Below are positions 36,675-46,584 of a DNA stretch of 64,000 bases, piece by piece. Origin of the DNA: Nocardia sp. NBC_01730 (GTDB taxonomy: Bacteria > Actinomycetota > Actinomycetes > Mycobacteriales > Mycobacteriaceae); assembly GCF_035920445.1 (NCBI RefSeq), contig NZ_CP109162.1, forward strand, positions 3,162,001-3,226,000, written 5' to 3'. A model generated the notes under the pieces. It had not been told where the DNA came from. It was given only the letters and a program-made list of their open reading frames with translations, and made no database searches. Made by a program: the position numbers and the translations under genes. Numbering within the stretch: the first letter of the stretch is position 1; each line of letters starts with the position of its first letter.

Positions 36675-38056
36675 TCAGCCTGGTTGCAGGCGGGCCAGGG
36701 CGGTGAGGATCAGGCCGGTGTGAGGCCAGTGGGCGGAGAATCGGAGGTAGGTTCGGCGGGCGTGGCGTGCGATGCGGGCCGCAGCGGAGAACAGGCGCAG
36801 GCGCAGCCGTTTGGGTTTCCAGCGGCGCGCCTGGTGATCAGCAAGCGCGAGCATCTGCATCCAGGCGGTGAGTACTGTTGCCAGGCAGACGATCTCGATC
36901 CAGATCCGATTCTGGTCGAAGCCTTGCAGCGGCAGGTTGGTCAGCCTGGTGTCCTTCGCGGTGCGGATGCGGTCTTCACAGCGGGCGCGGCGGCGGTGGC
37001 GCAGCTCCAGGTCCGGGAGCTGACCGGTGCGGGCGTTGGTGGCGAACGCGGTCAACCGCAGACCGTCGCGGTCGGTGAACCGCAGTTGCGCGCCGGAGTG
37101 CGGGCGCTCTTTGCGCACGATGACCCGCATGCCGGGCGGCCAGTCGGTGAGATCGATCAGGCCGGTCAGCTCGGCCACCCACGCGCCGTCACGGACTTTG
37201 CCGTCGGCATCGTATGCCTCGGCCCAGGCGTTCAAGGGGATGAGATCGACTGCGGTGGCGGTGGTTTCGGTGAGCGAGAAGCCAACCGAGTACTGCAGAT
37301 GCCGGGCAGTGAGGTAGTCGATGAATTCGTGGGTGCCGCCGCCGGAGTCGGTGCGCACCAGCACTTTCGGCCGACTCGGTAGCCGGGCTGCCATGGCAGC
37401 TGCTGCAGGGCCGCGGCCAGCACTCGCTTGTGGTCGGCCGCGGTGTTGCTGCCGGCGTTTCCTGGTCGCAGGTCCGTGATCAGCGGTTCACCGGTGCCGG
37501 ACGGGCCATGGTTGGCCCACGAGCCGAGCGGATGATGACCGAAGGTCTTCTTGAACGTCGGTGCTGCGTGTTCTTTCTCGGAGTGGGCGATCGTCAGGGT
37601 CGCGTCCAGGTCGATGATCAGTGGATGCTCGGCGTCGATCCCGTGATCGGGAGCGCGGTTACCGGCACGATCCCACGCCGCGGCGCGGGCGGACGCTCGC
37701 GCGGATCTGATGGCCGCCAATGCTTTCGGCGCTTCGACGGCCAGCCCAGCGATCGCGCGCGACACGGTCGGATCCGATGCCACCAGCCCGAACACGCCCG
37801 GCTCGGCACGCAGCATGCCGATATCGGCCAGGCAATCACCGCCGAGTGCGACCGCGACCGCCAGATCCAGCACAACCTTGCCCGGATCATGCACCGACCC
37901 CGGCTTGCGCCACGGTGCCAACGCTTGCGACAAACCGCTGGTCAACCCAACCATCTCGGCGGTGCGCAGCAGCAATACCGCTCCCGCCTGCGACACGACA
38001 TGCGAACCCGACCCGTCCGCGGCCAGCCGCGGATACGGCGACGTAGACTTCCCCAC
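36675..38056 (-). pseudogene. IS1380-family transposase, frameshifted
   Basis: N-terminal half from GTG 38056 contains LDLAVAVALGGDCLADIGML and HPLIIDLDATLTIAHSEKE (first Asp). The C-terminal half contains KVLVRTDSGGGTHEFIDYL (second Asp), GFSLTETTATAV, CEDRIRTAKDTRLTNLP (Glu region) and QARRWKPKRLRLRLF. The halves are in different frames joined near 37375-37390, so a one-base indel (or a frameshift signal I cannot identify) separates them. Terminal repeats not determined. Confidence 0.8.
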
Positions 38057-38058
38057 CG

Positions 38059-38130
38059 AAAGGGTGCTCCTCGAATCTGTGCGAATTCCGACCTCAGCAA
38101 TCAGAATTCTCCCAGTTCAGAGCACCCTTT
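38059..38130. repeat. 11-bp inverted repeat upstream of IS1380
   Basis: AAAGGGTGCTC (38059-38069) and GAGCACCCTTT (38120-38130), 50 bases apart and just upstream of the transposase start. May include the element end or an operator. Confidence 0.45.
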
Positions 38131-38290
38131 CTTGTTCGCGACACGCGATCCTCAGTCACCTGCGATGAAAGCCCAGGGCTAGCGGTAGAGGACGCGCAAT
38201 ATGCCAGCGCCGCTACCAATGCCGGTGGCGGAGTCGGAATGCCCTGGCCTACCCGGCCCAGCTCGCACACCAGAGTGCAAAGCTCTCGGT

Positions 38291-39142
38291 ATGGTTCTTC
38301 CAGCTGACAGCCATGTTCACAACGAATGGTCCTGGGACACGGGTGGGCCCTCGTCCGAGGCTGCCGGGCGGATGGAGTGCAGTTGCGACCGCGCCGCCGC
38401 GATCAGCCTGTCTGCCGTAATCTTCACCGAGCATCTGGATTTCACGACGCGTTGCGCACAGGCCCAGAGGACCTCCCGCCCCCACCAACGGCACCTACTC
38501 GGCGAGGACGGCTACCTTCGCCCTCCTGCACTGGATGTTGTGGGCTACCTCGACTGCATCGACCGTTGCAGGCACAGGTTCCCCGAACTACGCATCCTCA
38601 CCGGCGTGGAGTTCGGACAACCCCACCTCTTCGCCGAACACGCGGCCCGGTCGCTGGACCTGACCGCGATGGACCGCGTGAACGGATCGCTACACACACT
38701 GCACATCGAGGACGACCGGAGCGAACCCAACACCCTGTTTCGCGTGTGGGCCCCAGACGACGTGGTTCGGGCCTACCTTCAAGAGATCCCCCGTATGGTC
38801 GCGGGATCAGACTCGTTCACAGTGTTCAGCCACATCGACTACGCGGTGCGCGCTTGGCCGGTCGCGGACATCGGCTCGTTCGACCCGCGCCGGTTCGAGG
38901 AGGGTTTCCGGACGGCGATGCGGGCCATCGCGGACAGCGGGAGGGCGTTGGAGATGAACACCCGCCGACTCTGGCCCTGAATTCCGCAATGGTGGCGCGA
39001 AGAAGGCGGCCGTTCAGTCACATTCGGCAGCGACGCCCACGTACCTGAAGCGCTTGCCGATAATTTCCCGGAGGCTGTCGCGATGGTCGAGCACTTCGGA
39101 TTTCGGCCAGGCCGCCAACCCGAGGACTTCTGGACACGATAG
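38291..39142 (+). pseudogene. PHP-domain phosphoesterase with a nonsense codon
   Basis: Histidinol-phosphatase-type PHP protein: ADSHVHNEWSWD (HxH), IFTEHLDF, LTGVEFGQPH, FSHIDYAVR and LEMNTRRLWP supply metal ligands. The frame meets TGA at 38978 and continues at once, without shift, as IPQWWREEGG and VTFGSDAHVPEALADNFPEA (the last metal-binding DxH) to TAG at 39142. The stop fits a Trp codon mutated TGG to TGA. The truncated product would lack the final metal ligands. The frame also extends upstream to 38201. Confidence 0.75.
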
Positions 39143-39175
39143 GACCTTGGGCTACAGGACCGTATCGTCGTCGCC

Positions 39176-39801
39176 GTGAGCCAAGCCCGCCAGGAGCAGA
39201 ACCTGTCCGGAGTCCTCGAGCAGAGCCGACAACGGGCCGAGCAAGCCCACGAGATTCTCGCCCAATTGCGACTCTTCGAGCGTTGGAGTGCCTTCGGAGC
39301 ACCTGTGCTCGTGGGCGCGGTGGCCTACGAGTTGGCCATGGCTCCCGACATCGACATGGAGATCTATTGCGATGAGCCGCGCATCGAGAGGACGGGTTCT
39401 CGGTGTTGTGCGAGCGCGCGTTAGCGGACAACGTGCGCAAGGCACGGTTCGGGAACTACCTCAACGAACCAGACGAGGGTCTGTACTGGCGGCTCGACTA
39501 CCGAGCAGACGACGGCACCGACTGGAAAGTCGATATGTGGTTGCTGCGGCGCAGCCACCCCCGCCCCTGCGCCGCACACCTCGTCGAACCACTTCGGGCA
39601 GTGCTGACGCCGGAGACACGACGCGCAATTCTGGAATTGAAATCACTGATACAGACCGGTTCCATTCCGCGTTGCCCCTCGATCGACGTCTATCGAGCCG
39701 TCCTCGACGGTGGAATCCGCTCCAGTTCAAACCTTTTGGAGTGGCTGGAATCGCATCCCCGTGACGGTCTCACGTTCTGGAAACCAGGTGAGGCCCCATG
39801 A
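39176..39801 (+). pseudogene. Possible nucleotidyltransferase-like gene, frameshifted
   Basis: Two frames join near 39392: FERWSAFGAPVLVGAVAYEL, MAPDIDMEIYCDEPRIE, then SVLCERALADNVRKARFGNY, DYRADDGTDWKVDMWLLRRS and RAILELKSLIQ. The early D-x-D-x-E in a small alpha/beta context suggests a nucleotidyltransferase fold. Follows the PHP gene by 33 bases; both are damaged by single lesions, so they probably formed an operon. Confidence 0.45.
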
Positions 39802-39872
39802 CCGCCCGGCGTGACGAGACCTGATTGTGGGTTATAGAACCATCCTGGAGGGCAAGCGGTTACGGTGTCCGG

Positions 39873-40734
39873 ATGCATTCGGATCGGTGCTGTCTGGATG
39901 AACTGATCATCGCTGTCGGGGTATCTGATTCGGTTCGGGATCGGCTGGGGCGCGATCCGGGGTGGTCGTCTCGGTGGACCGCATCATGGCGGTATAGCGG
40001 GGATGAAATCGTCTGCACAGTACGCGATTTGATGACATTGCCGACGGTGGGATCGGAGCCTGTTTGTCGGTTCTCGTGGCGGGCGCGGCAGCGGCATCGG
40101 CCCGGGTTGCAGTTTTCTTGTCTCCACGGGGCGTCATCATGGGTTCGAGTCGCTCGAGGAGCAGCGTCTGCTGCTGGCGTTGGATTTCGCAGGCGAGGTG
40201 GTGGAGGTTTTGCCGCAGCCTTTTCGGCTCAAGTTCGAGACCTCCGACGGCCGTGGGGAACATATCCCGGACTACCTCGCGGTCACACGCGACGGCGGCC
40301 GGTGGCTGTCGATGTGAGGCCGAGGCGGCTGATCAAGGACGGAGGATGTGGTGCGGTTCGCCGCGGCGCGGGAGGCAGCGTTAGCGAGCGGCTGGCGTTA
40401 CACCGTGGTGGCGGGCTGGCGCGGGCATGTGATGACGGTGCTGGACGGGTTGTCGGCGCAGCGGCGCGAACTCCGCGATCGCCTCGGCCTCGAGGAGCAA
40501 CTGCTGCGGTCCGCGGCGGCGGGGCCGGTGCGGTTCGGTGATCTAGTGAACCTCACGTCGGTGCCCACCGTCGCGAGAGCTCCTGCGCTGCACCTGATCT
40601 GGCATCGCATGCTCAGCATCGACCTGGCGCGGCCGAAACCGCGCGTTACCACCGGATGGGGGACAGATCCGAATATGCGACAGAGCCGACGAAGCAGAGT
40701 CCCTACAAGCGCGCACGACGACGCTTGTAGGTAG
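39873..40734 (+). pseudogene. TnsA-like transposase endonuclease relic
   Basis: Three frames read WSSRWTASWRYSGDEIVCTV, WRARQRHRPGLQF, STGRHHGFESLEEQRLLLAL, EHIPDYLAVTRDGG, DVRPRRLIKD and AAREAALASGWRYTVVAGWR. This is the TnsA-like subunit of actinobacterial Tn7-like transposons with the Glu (FESLEE), Asp (IPDY) and DVRP motifs, but frameshifted at about 40120 and 40310. The last codons run into leader repeat D, so the true end is uncertain. Confidence 0.75.
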
Positions 40735-40850
40735 TCGTCGTAGGTAGACCCCTGAGCATGGGCCGATGTGTGACATCTTCCGTTCGCCCGAAACTTGTAA
40801 TTGTCAGGTTGAGCGATTGCAGGGCCGGAAGGTTGAAAAGGGTGCGACGA
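40711..40850 (+). repeat. Interspersed leader repeat, copy D
   Basis: About 140 bases. Includes ACGACGAC-gcttgtaggta-GTCGTCGT (a perfect 8-bp stem), CCTGAGCATGGGCCGATGTG, and CTTCCG...CGGAAG. Precedes the response regulator gene by about 245 bases. Confidence 0.75.
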
Positions 40851-41094
40851 CGCATCTCACCGCTGTATTGGTGCGTTCGGTCCTGGCATGCGCCTGATGA
40901 AATCTGATCTTGAACTGGCCGCCGGCCCTCGGCGCCGATCCGGACGGTGCCTGCACGATCAGGCGAGAACACGCGACACACGAAACGGGCTCCGAAACAA
41001 TGCCAGCGCTACGCCTGAGTCGGTTCGCTACCGAGGCGATCGCACAAAATCTTCGTCATCCCGGGTCGTGCAACACGCCAGCGAGGTTGAGCGT

Positions 41095-41829
41095 ATGCGT
41101 TTGACGCTGGTAGGAGACGATAGCGGCGACGAGGTACTCGAGCAGGCACTCACCGCTCGAGGGCACAGCGTGGATCGCAAACGCCGAGGCTCGGATCTCC
41201 TGACATCGCACCATCACTACGACGCCGTCATCCTCGAGCTGTGTCTGCCCGATCTTCCTGGTCTGCTGATACTGCGCAAGCTGCGCCAAGTCACCTCGGT
41301 GCCGGTGATAATCCTGACCACTGACGCCAGCGAACGCTCGGTCGTACGCGGATTGCGCAGCGGAGCCGACGACTACCTGGTGAAACCCGCGCGCATCGGC
41401 GAGCTGACCGCCAGGTTGGAGGCGATCACCCGACGCGCCGCCATTCTCGCCAGCTCGGTGGACTCGGTGATCGTCAGCGGCGACGTCCGAGTCGATCTGA
41501 CGGCACGGCAGGTTTCGGTGGCCGGAAATCCGATACGACTCACACCCACCGAATTCGAACTGCTGAGCATCCTCGCGGAGCGGGCGGGCAGCGCAGTGAG
41601 TCGCGCCCAATTGATGGATCACGTGTGGGGCGACGCATTCATCGCGGTGTCACGGACGTTGGATGTGCATATGGCCAGACTGCGGACCAAATTGAACCGG
41701 CCCCGCTTGATCATCACACTCCGCGGCTACGGCTACCAGTGGGCACATGATTCGACCACAGTGGATCTACCGGCGACAGCGGATACAACAGCGGAGACGC
41801 CCCTAGCCGGACGAGATATTAGGGGTTGA
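41095..41829 (+). CDS. OmpR-type response regulator lacking the phospho-Asp
   Basis: 244 residues from ATG 41095. Receiver domain: acidic pair D8-D9, Thr75 in VIILTTD and Lys97 in YLVKPARIGE are present, but the phosphoacceptor position reads ILELCLPD, i.e. Glu48 instead of Asp. Glu can mimic phospho-Asp, so this regulator may be constitutively active. The C-terminal winged helix is intact (LTPTEFELLSILAERAG, RTLDVHMARLRTKLN, RGYGYQW). No sensor kinase gene adjoins it. Copy D of the leader repeat lies upstream. Confidence 0.85.
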   Translation: MRLTLVGDDSGDEVLEQALTARGHSVDRKRRGSDLLTSHHHYDAVILELCLPDLPGLLILRKLRQVTSVPVIILTTDASERSVVRGLRSGADDYLVKPARIGELTARLEAITRRAAILASSVDSVIVSGDVRVDLTARQVSVAGNPIRLTPTEFELLSILAERAGSAVSRAQLMDHVWGDAFIAVSRTLDVHMARLRTKLNRPRLIITLRGYGYQWAHDSTTVDLPATADTTAETPLAGRDIRG

Positions 41830-41983
41830 CTCAGGAAACTCATGTGCCGCACTCTCCACAGGAAGTTGGAGCGGCAGGCGGCGCTGCGGCCCCCGAAACT
41901 CGGGTCTCCGCTGTCCCGTTCGGGCGATGGAGTGAGCGGCGCCGCGGTTGACCAGCAGGCGCTGCGGGCGACGACCGCCTTCT

Positions 41984-42109
41984 CGACCGTAGGCCCTGAG
42001 CATGGGCCGATGTGTGGCACCTTCCGTTCGGCTGAGGCTTGTCATTGTCAGGTTGAGCGATTTCAGGGCCGGGAGGTTGAAAGGGTGCGACATTGCCGTA
42101 TTCGGCCGT
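41984..42109 (+). repeat. Interspersed leader repeat, copy E
   Basis: About 126 bases: GGCCCTGAGCATGGGCC (a 5-bp perfect stem), CCTTCCG...CGGGAGG, and the inner stem changed on both sides (CTGA...TCAG instead of CCGA...TCGG). Ends 42 bases before the DUF4132-like gene. Confidence 0.75.
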
Positions 42110-42151
42110 GCCGTAATCGTCGCTCGCAGTGGGTGAGATTGGAGGATGTGC

Positions 42152-44626
42152 GTGGCCGCACGTCAGGATCGGCTGGATGAGAACTCGTGGATTGTTCCGG
42201 CAAAATGGTGGCGCAAGGCAGCGCCTTTCCGTGGGCTGGGCCCGACGCGACATGTGACGTTTCGGCCGCGGACCCCGGTAACCCCCACCGAGCTCGCCCC
42301 GAATCGTCGGGTGATCGAGGGTGTTCTGGCGTGCCCGCCGCGCAGTGGTGCGTTTTGGCTTTCCGAGGCGGGGAGCAAGTTTCTCGATTCAAGCGTATCC
42401 GCGAAAGGCGCGGCTGTTGTGTGCGCTGTCGTGCACGCGGAGCCGTGCAGCCTCGCTGACACGTGGGTGGCCGAATACGGTGTCGATTTCGCAGCGGAGG
42501 CGGCCGTGTGGCTGTCCGGCGTCGGACTGTCGAGCTCGGTCGTATCGGGGTCCCGAGAAGGTACTTGGAATCCTATCCATCTGGGAACGCCCGCGCCGAA
42601 CGATCCCGGACCACTGCGCGCGTACAACGTGCTGCGGCGGGTTCGGGCGCACCTGGCGACGGCGTCTAATGAACGTTATCGGGCCACCGTCGAACGGCTG
42701 GGTACGCTGCGCTGCGTATCCGGTGGTGGACAGGCTTCCGGTCATGTCGGCGAGCTGTGGGTGCGGGTCGCCACGTCGTATCTATTGCCGACCGAGCAAG
42801 AGTGGCTAGACGCAGACATCGGGTTCACGCCGATCGTCCGCTCATGGTGTTCGCCTCCCGAGCAGCATCAACGTTGGTACGGCCTCGATTTCGGGGCTTC
42901 GTCGGTTCCTGCGGATTCCTTGGATTCGCTTGCTCTTCTATCCGCTTCCGCCACCACGGCGGAGCAGCTCACTCGTATCGCCGAGATGGTGGAGCCAGCG
43001 CGACTTTTCCGTCATGTACACAACATCGCGGCCCAGGTAGGTCCGGCTTCCGCCGACGTCGTCGCGGCGATGCTGGATGCCAGGCTCCACGCACCCTTCG
43101 GTTGGGGGGCCAGGGAACGCTCCACGGGCGAGCTCGCCGAGTTGCTAGCCCGGTTCCCGACCGACGGCGCGATGGAGTTGTTGCGGGCTCGCGCCGCCAA
43201 CGGATTAGTATTCGGCGCACTTTCCAGGGCTGCGGGCCGGTACCCCCGCCGCGCGAGGAGGCTGTTGTCAGCCGATCTCACACAGGCGGCACCGGCTCAC
43301 CTTGTTCGGGCACTCGAGCGTCTAGGACCCGAGACCACTGGCGATGCAGCGCAAGCCCAGCTGTGCGGTACGTCCGGACACCTTCGCAACGCCGAACCGC
43401 ACGAACTGCCCGATGTTCTGGTGTCGCCACCCTGGCAGCACTCGCCTCCGCCGTCACAGCACCTTTCCCTCGAGGAACGTCCGGATCGCCCGCTGAGGCT
43501 CAACTGGCGGGCGGGCGAACGGGCGCTGTGGGCGGCGATGCCCGTAACAAGGGGGTGGTGGTACGAGCGCGGCATGCTCGAGGTGGTCAGCAGCGCCCAG
43601 AATCCCGAGGATTACCGGCGCTCGGTGCTGAACGTCGACCACGGGCCCTTCGTCCTCGCACTGATATCCGAATACATCGCACGCCCGATCCTCCGAGATT
43701 TCCAGGTGCCGGGAACAGTCCACTCGCCGTGTATTTTTCAACGCATTCTGGGGAGGTTCGGTACCGATGCCCTCGATGCGGTCGTGGCGACGATGGCGCG
43801 GCATCCCTTGCGGATGGCCACCGTTATGGCGCCGGTCGATGGCAGCCGCGTCGCCGTGCTGATGATGCGCTGTCTCGGTCTCCCCCGGACCAATCGCGCT
43901 GCTGTCACCTGGTGGCTGCGGCATGCCGACACTGCCGTACAGGACCTGATTCCCATTGCGTTGGGTCGGCAGGGTAGGGATCGCATGCTTGCGGAGCAAG
44001 CACTCCGCACCGTTGCCCAAACCGGCCACCGCGGCGCCGTCGATGTCGCCGCGACAGGCTACGGCGAGCAGGCCCGCACAGCCATTTCGGCAATGCTGGA
44101 CGCCGATCCGACACTGTCGCTGCCCCATCGGATTCCTCAACTGCCGACGTGGCTCGTGCCCGGCCTGCTTCCCCCCATCGCGTTACGAGATGGTCGCGCC
44201 GTACTGCCGGACTCGGCGGTAGAAAACTTTTGCACGATGCTGGCAATGTGTCGACCGGGATGGCAATACGCCGGGGTTCGGATCGTCGCGGATATTGTGG
44301 ATCCCACAACGCTGGCGGAGTTCGCATGGGGCCTATATGAGGCGTGGATGTTGGCCGATTGTCCCAACAGTGGCCAGTGGGTGTTGCATGCGCAAGGTCT
44401 TGTAGGGAACAAGGACACGGCACGCCAACTGTGTGAGCAGATCCTCAAGGGGCGATGGCGAATCGGGGAGTCGTCCCGCGCTGCACTCGATGCGATCACG
44501 GCCATCGGTGGAGATGAGGCAGTGGCTCAGCTGCGAGCCATTGTCTCAGCCTCATCCGCCAATGGCATGGTCCGCAAGGCCAGACACCGAATCCGCGAGC
44601 TGACGGAACCGGACAGCGCGCTTTGA
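42152..44626 (+). CDS. DUF4132-like protein, C-terminally truncated
   Basis: 824 residues from GTG 42152, six bases after GGAGG (an ATG at 42146 directly touches the GGAGG). Largely helical HEAT-like architecture. The last 190 residues (LPPIALRDGRAVLPDSAVEN, FCTMLAMCRPGWQYAG, LAEFAWGLYEAWMLADCPNS) match what I know of DUF4132/MolR-like proteins. In those the conserved DUF4132 region follows, but here the protein stops at IRELTEPDSAL. Function of the family is unclear (often near defence or stress genes). Confidence 0.55.
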   Translation: MAARQDRLDENSWIVPAKWWRKAAPFRGLGPTRHVTFRPRTPVTPTELAPNRRVIEGVLACPPRSGAFWLSEAGSKFLDSSVSAKGAAVVCAVVHAEPCSLADTWVAEYGVDFAAEAAVWLSGVGLSSSVVSGSREGTWNPIHLGTPAPNDPGPLRAYNVLRRVRAHLATASNERYRATVERLGTLRCVSGGGQASGHVGELWVRVATSYLLPTEQEWLDADIGFTPIVRSWCSPPEQHQRWYGLDFGASSVPADSLDSLALLSASATTAEQLTRIAEMVEPARLFRHVHNIAAQVGPASADVVAAMLDARLHAPFGWGARERSTGELAELLARFPTDGAMELLRARAANGLVFGALSRAAGRYPRRARRLLSADLTQAAPAHLVRALERLGPETTGDAAQAQLCGTSGHLRNAEPHELPDVLVSPPWQHSPPPSQHLSLEERPDRPLRLNWRAGERALWAAMPVTRGWWYERGMLEVVSSAQNPEDYRRSVLNVDHGPFVLALISEYIARPILRDFQVPGTVHSPCIFQRILGRFGTDALDAVVATMARHPLRMATVMAPVDGSRVAVLMMRCLGLPRTNRAAVTWWLRHADTAVQDLIPIALGRQGRDRMLAEQALRTVAQTGHRGAVDVAATGYGEQARTAISAMLDADPTLSLPHRIPQLPTWLVPGLLPPIALRDGRAVLPDSAVENFCTMLAMCRPGWQYAGVRIVADIVDPTTLAEFAWGLYEAWMLADCPNSGQWVLHAQGLVGNKDTARQLCEQILKGRWRIGESSRAALDAITAIGGDEAVAQLRAIVSASSANGMVRKARHRIRELTEPDSAL

Positions 44627-45131
44627 AGGGCGATTCGTGCCGACCGGGACGACCAGCGACCGGAACTAGCGAATCCCGGATCTGCCCCACTTTCCGTGAT
44701 CGACCAACACTCGGAATGCAGACTAGCGCTTGATGATTAGTAATGTGAGTCGGCCGACCATGCGAATGGTGGGAACAAAAATGAACGCTTTCGTCCCACC
44801 ACCAGCCGAGGCAAGGCCGTCAGGAAACCGCAGCTCAGACCCTGCCCTCCGTGGGTCATAACCCGTTGGCGGAATCTACGAGACGAAACCCGACACGTCG
44901 GCCCTGGTGGTCGGTCCGGGGCTGTCGCAGAACTCTCGTATCTGGCGATTTATGCGAGTGTGAATTCTCGAAGCCATCTGCACGGATGACGAGCGGGTTC
45001 GGGCGTTTGTGAAGGGGACTTCGAACATCGGCGTGTTTCGAACTGGACTGCACTACGGTGCTTTGGCTCGTAGTCATCTGCACAGCGGGAGTTCGTGATG
45101 GTCGAGGATTCGGTGGTGGTACGCGATCGAG
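44627..45131. other. Intergenic region with a hairpin, possible transposon edge
   Basis: No gene recognised. GGTGGGA (44768-44774) and TCCCACC form an inverted repeat around an A-rich loop. TGTCGCAGAACTCTCGTATC at about 44933 begins TGTCG, as ends of TnsABC-type transposons do; no matching end was found near the TnsA relic. Confidence 0.3.
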
Positions 45132-45993
45132 GTGAAAGACCAAGACCCTGAACCGATTCCGATTCCGATCCCGATTCCGAAGCCGTTGGCGACCCTGGAA
45201 AGCTACACCCACCAGGCGCTCACGGTCGGCCGGGTGGAGCTGCCGGGCCGCAGCGTGCACGCCGGGGTGTGGTTCCGGCTGCTGCGCAGCCTGCTCGACG
45301 AACTCAGCCTCGCGGTCACCACCGTCAACCAGCCCGCCCGCCACAGCCTCGAACAAGTCTGGGACGCTGCCGAACTGCCTGTGCGGGCGGGGATCTCGGT
45401 GTGGGCACCCTACGAACAGTTACCGTGGCAGGCCCAGGAGAAGCTGCTCACCGCCGCCGCCGCCGCCGCCGCCGCAGCCGCGATAGCGCTGGCGGCCCAG
45501 CGGCGGATCATCGCACGGGGAACCCCCGGCCCAACACTGGCCGAACCCTCGCACGAATCTGTCTACGCCGGGGACGATCCCGCCCAGCGGCCGGTGAGCG
45601 CCTGGTCCGCTTTCACTGCGGCCATGGACGAATGGATGTGCGCGGCCCGGACAACTCCCGGACCCGCCCAGCAGATGCTGCAACTGCTCACTTGGTACAA
45701 CACCAGCCCCGAAAAGGTTGTCCGCGAGCGCGAGTCCCTGATCAGGCAGGGCATTCCACCGGAACTCCTGCGCCTGGACCCCCGACCGCTGTGGGGGCGA
45801 TCCGTCCCGGCCGACGAGGCCGCAGTGACCCTGGTAAGAGGGGTTCGAGCCCTCCGAGGTACGGCAGGTGATCGGCGAATTCCTCGAAGAACTCGAACTC
45901 CGCCACCACGGCGGCGAGGACGATCCCGACAGTGACCGCGCCGACATCACCGAGGACGATCTCGAGCAGCTACGCGCCCGGCTCCGCCTGTGA
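45132..45993 (+). pseudogene. TniQ-like protein relic
   Basis: Reads ALTVGRVELPGRSVHAGVWF, SLLDELSLAVTTVNQPARHS, PVRAGISVWAPYEQLPWQAQ and an alanine run, the pattern of actinobacterial TniQ family proteins (target-selection partner of Tn7-like transposition). The N-terminal zinc-binding half is missing. Near 45838 a frameshift occurs, after which REGFEPSEVRQVIGEFLEEL continues to a stop at 45993. An IPIPIPIP run near the start comes from a short GATTCC repeat. Confidence 0.65.
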
Positions 45994-46542
45994 CGGTCCC
46001 GGCCCGCAGGTAGCTGTAGACGGTCTCGCGGCTGACCCCGAAAACTCTCTGGCCAGCAACGCTTTTCCCTCCCCGGCTGCTGCGCGCTGCCGCAACTCGT
46101 CAGCCTGTTCGGCAGTCAGGGCCGGTTTGCGGCCGGTGTAGGCACCGCGGGCCTTGGCCGCAGCGATGCCCTCGCGCTGACGTTCCAGAATCAGCGCACG
46201 TTCGAATTCGGCGAAGGCCCCCATCACCGACAGCAGCGTCGCCATTGGCAAGTCCTCGCCGGTGAAGGTCAGGTTCTCCTTCACGAACTCCACCCGCACG
46301 CCTTTACCGGTGAGGGTGCGCACCAGTCGTCGTAGGTCGTCGAGGTTGCGAGCGAGGCGGTCCATCGAGTGCACGATCACGGTGTCACCCTCGCGGACGT
46401 AGGCGATCAACTCGTCGAGCTTCGGCCGCGCGGTGTCCTTCCCGGACGCCTTGTCGATAAAGGTGCGTTCGACGTCGATCCCGTCGAGCTGCCGGACGGT
46501 GTTCTGATCGACCGAACTCACCCGGATATAGCCGACCCGCAT
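45970..46542 (-). pseudogene. Serine resolvase (TnpR type), 3' frameshift
   Basis: Small serine recombinase: RVGYIRVSSVDQNT (catalytic Ser), FIDKASGKDTARPKLDELI, VHSMDRLARNLDDLR, AFAEFERALILERQREGI. The C-terminal helix-turn-helix is spoiled: at GAGTTTTCGG two extra T bases shift the frame, and the expected FGVSRETVYSYL continues out of register. The last 24 bases overlap the TniQ relic end to end. Without the DNA-binding helix it should not recognise its res site. Confidence 0.75.
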
Positions 46543-46584
46543 CCGCTGCCGTCCCGTCTACCCCAGCTGGACGCGACTCTCGCT

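Noticed and set aside
45150..45182. Tandem GATTCC units (IPIPIPIP) as a regulatory repeat
   Set aside because: Only a few units at the broken start of a pseudogene; probably slippage.
45440..45490. GCC-repeat tract coding for an alanine run in the TniQ relic
   Set aside because: A simple triplet repeat in a helix of a known family; relatives have alanine-rich text here too.
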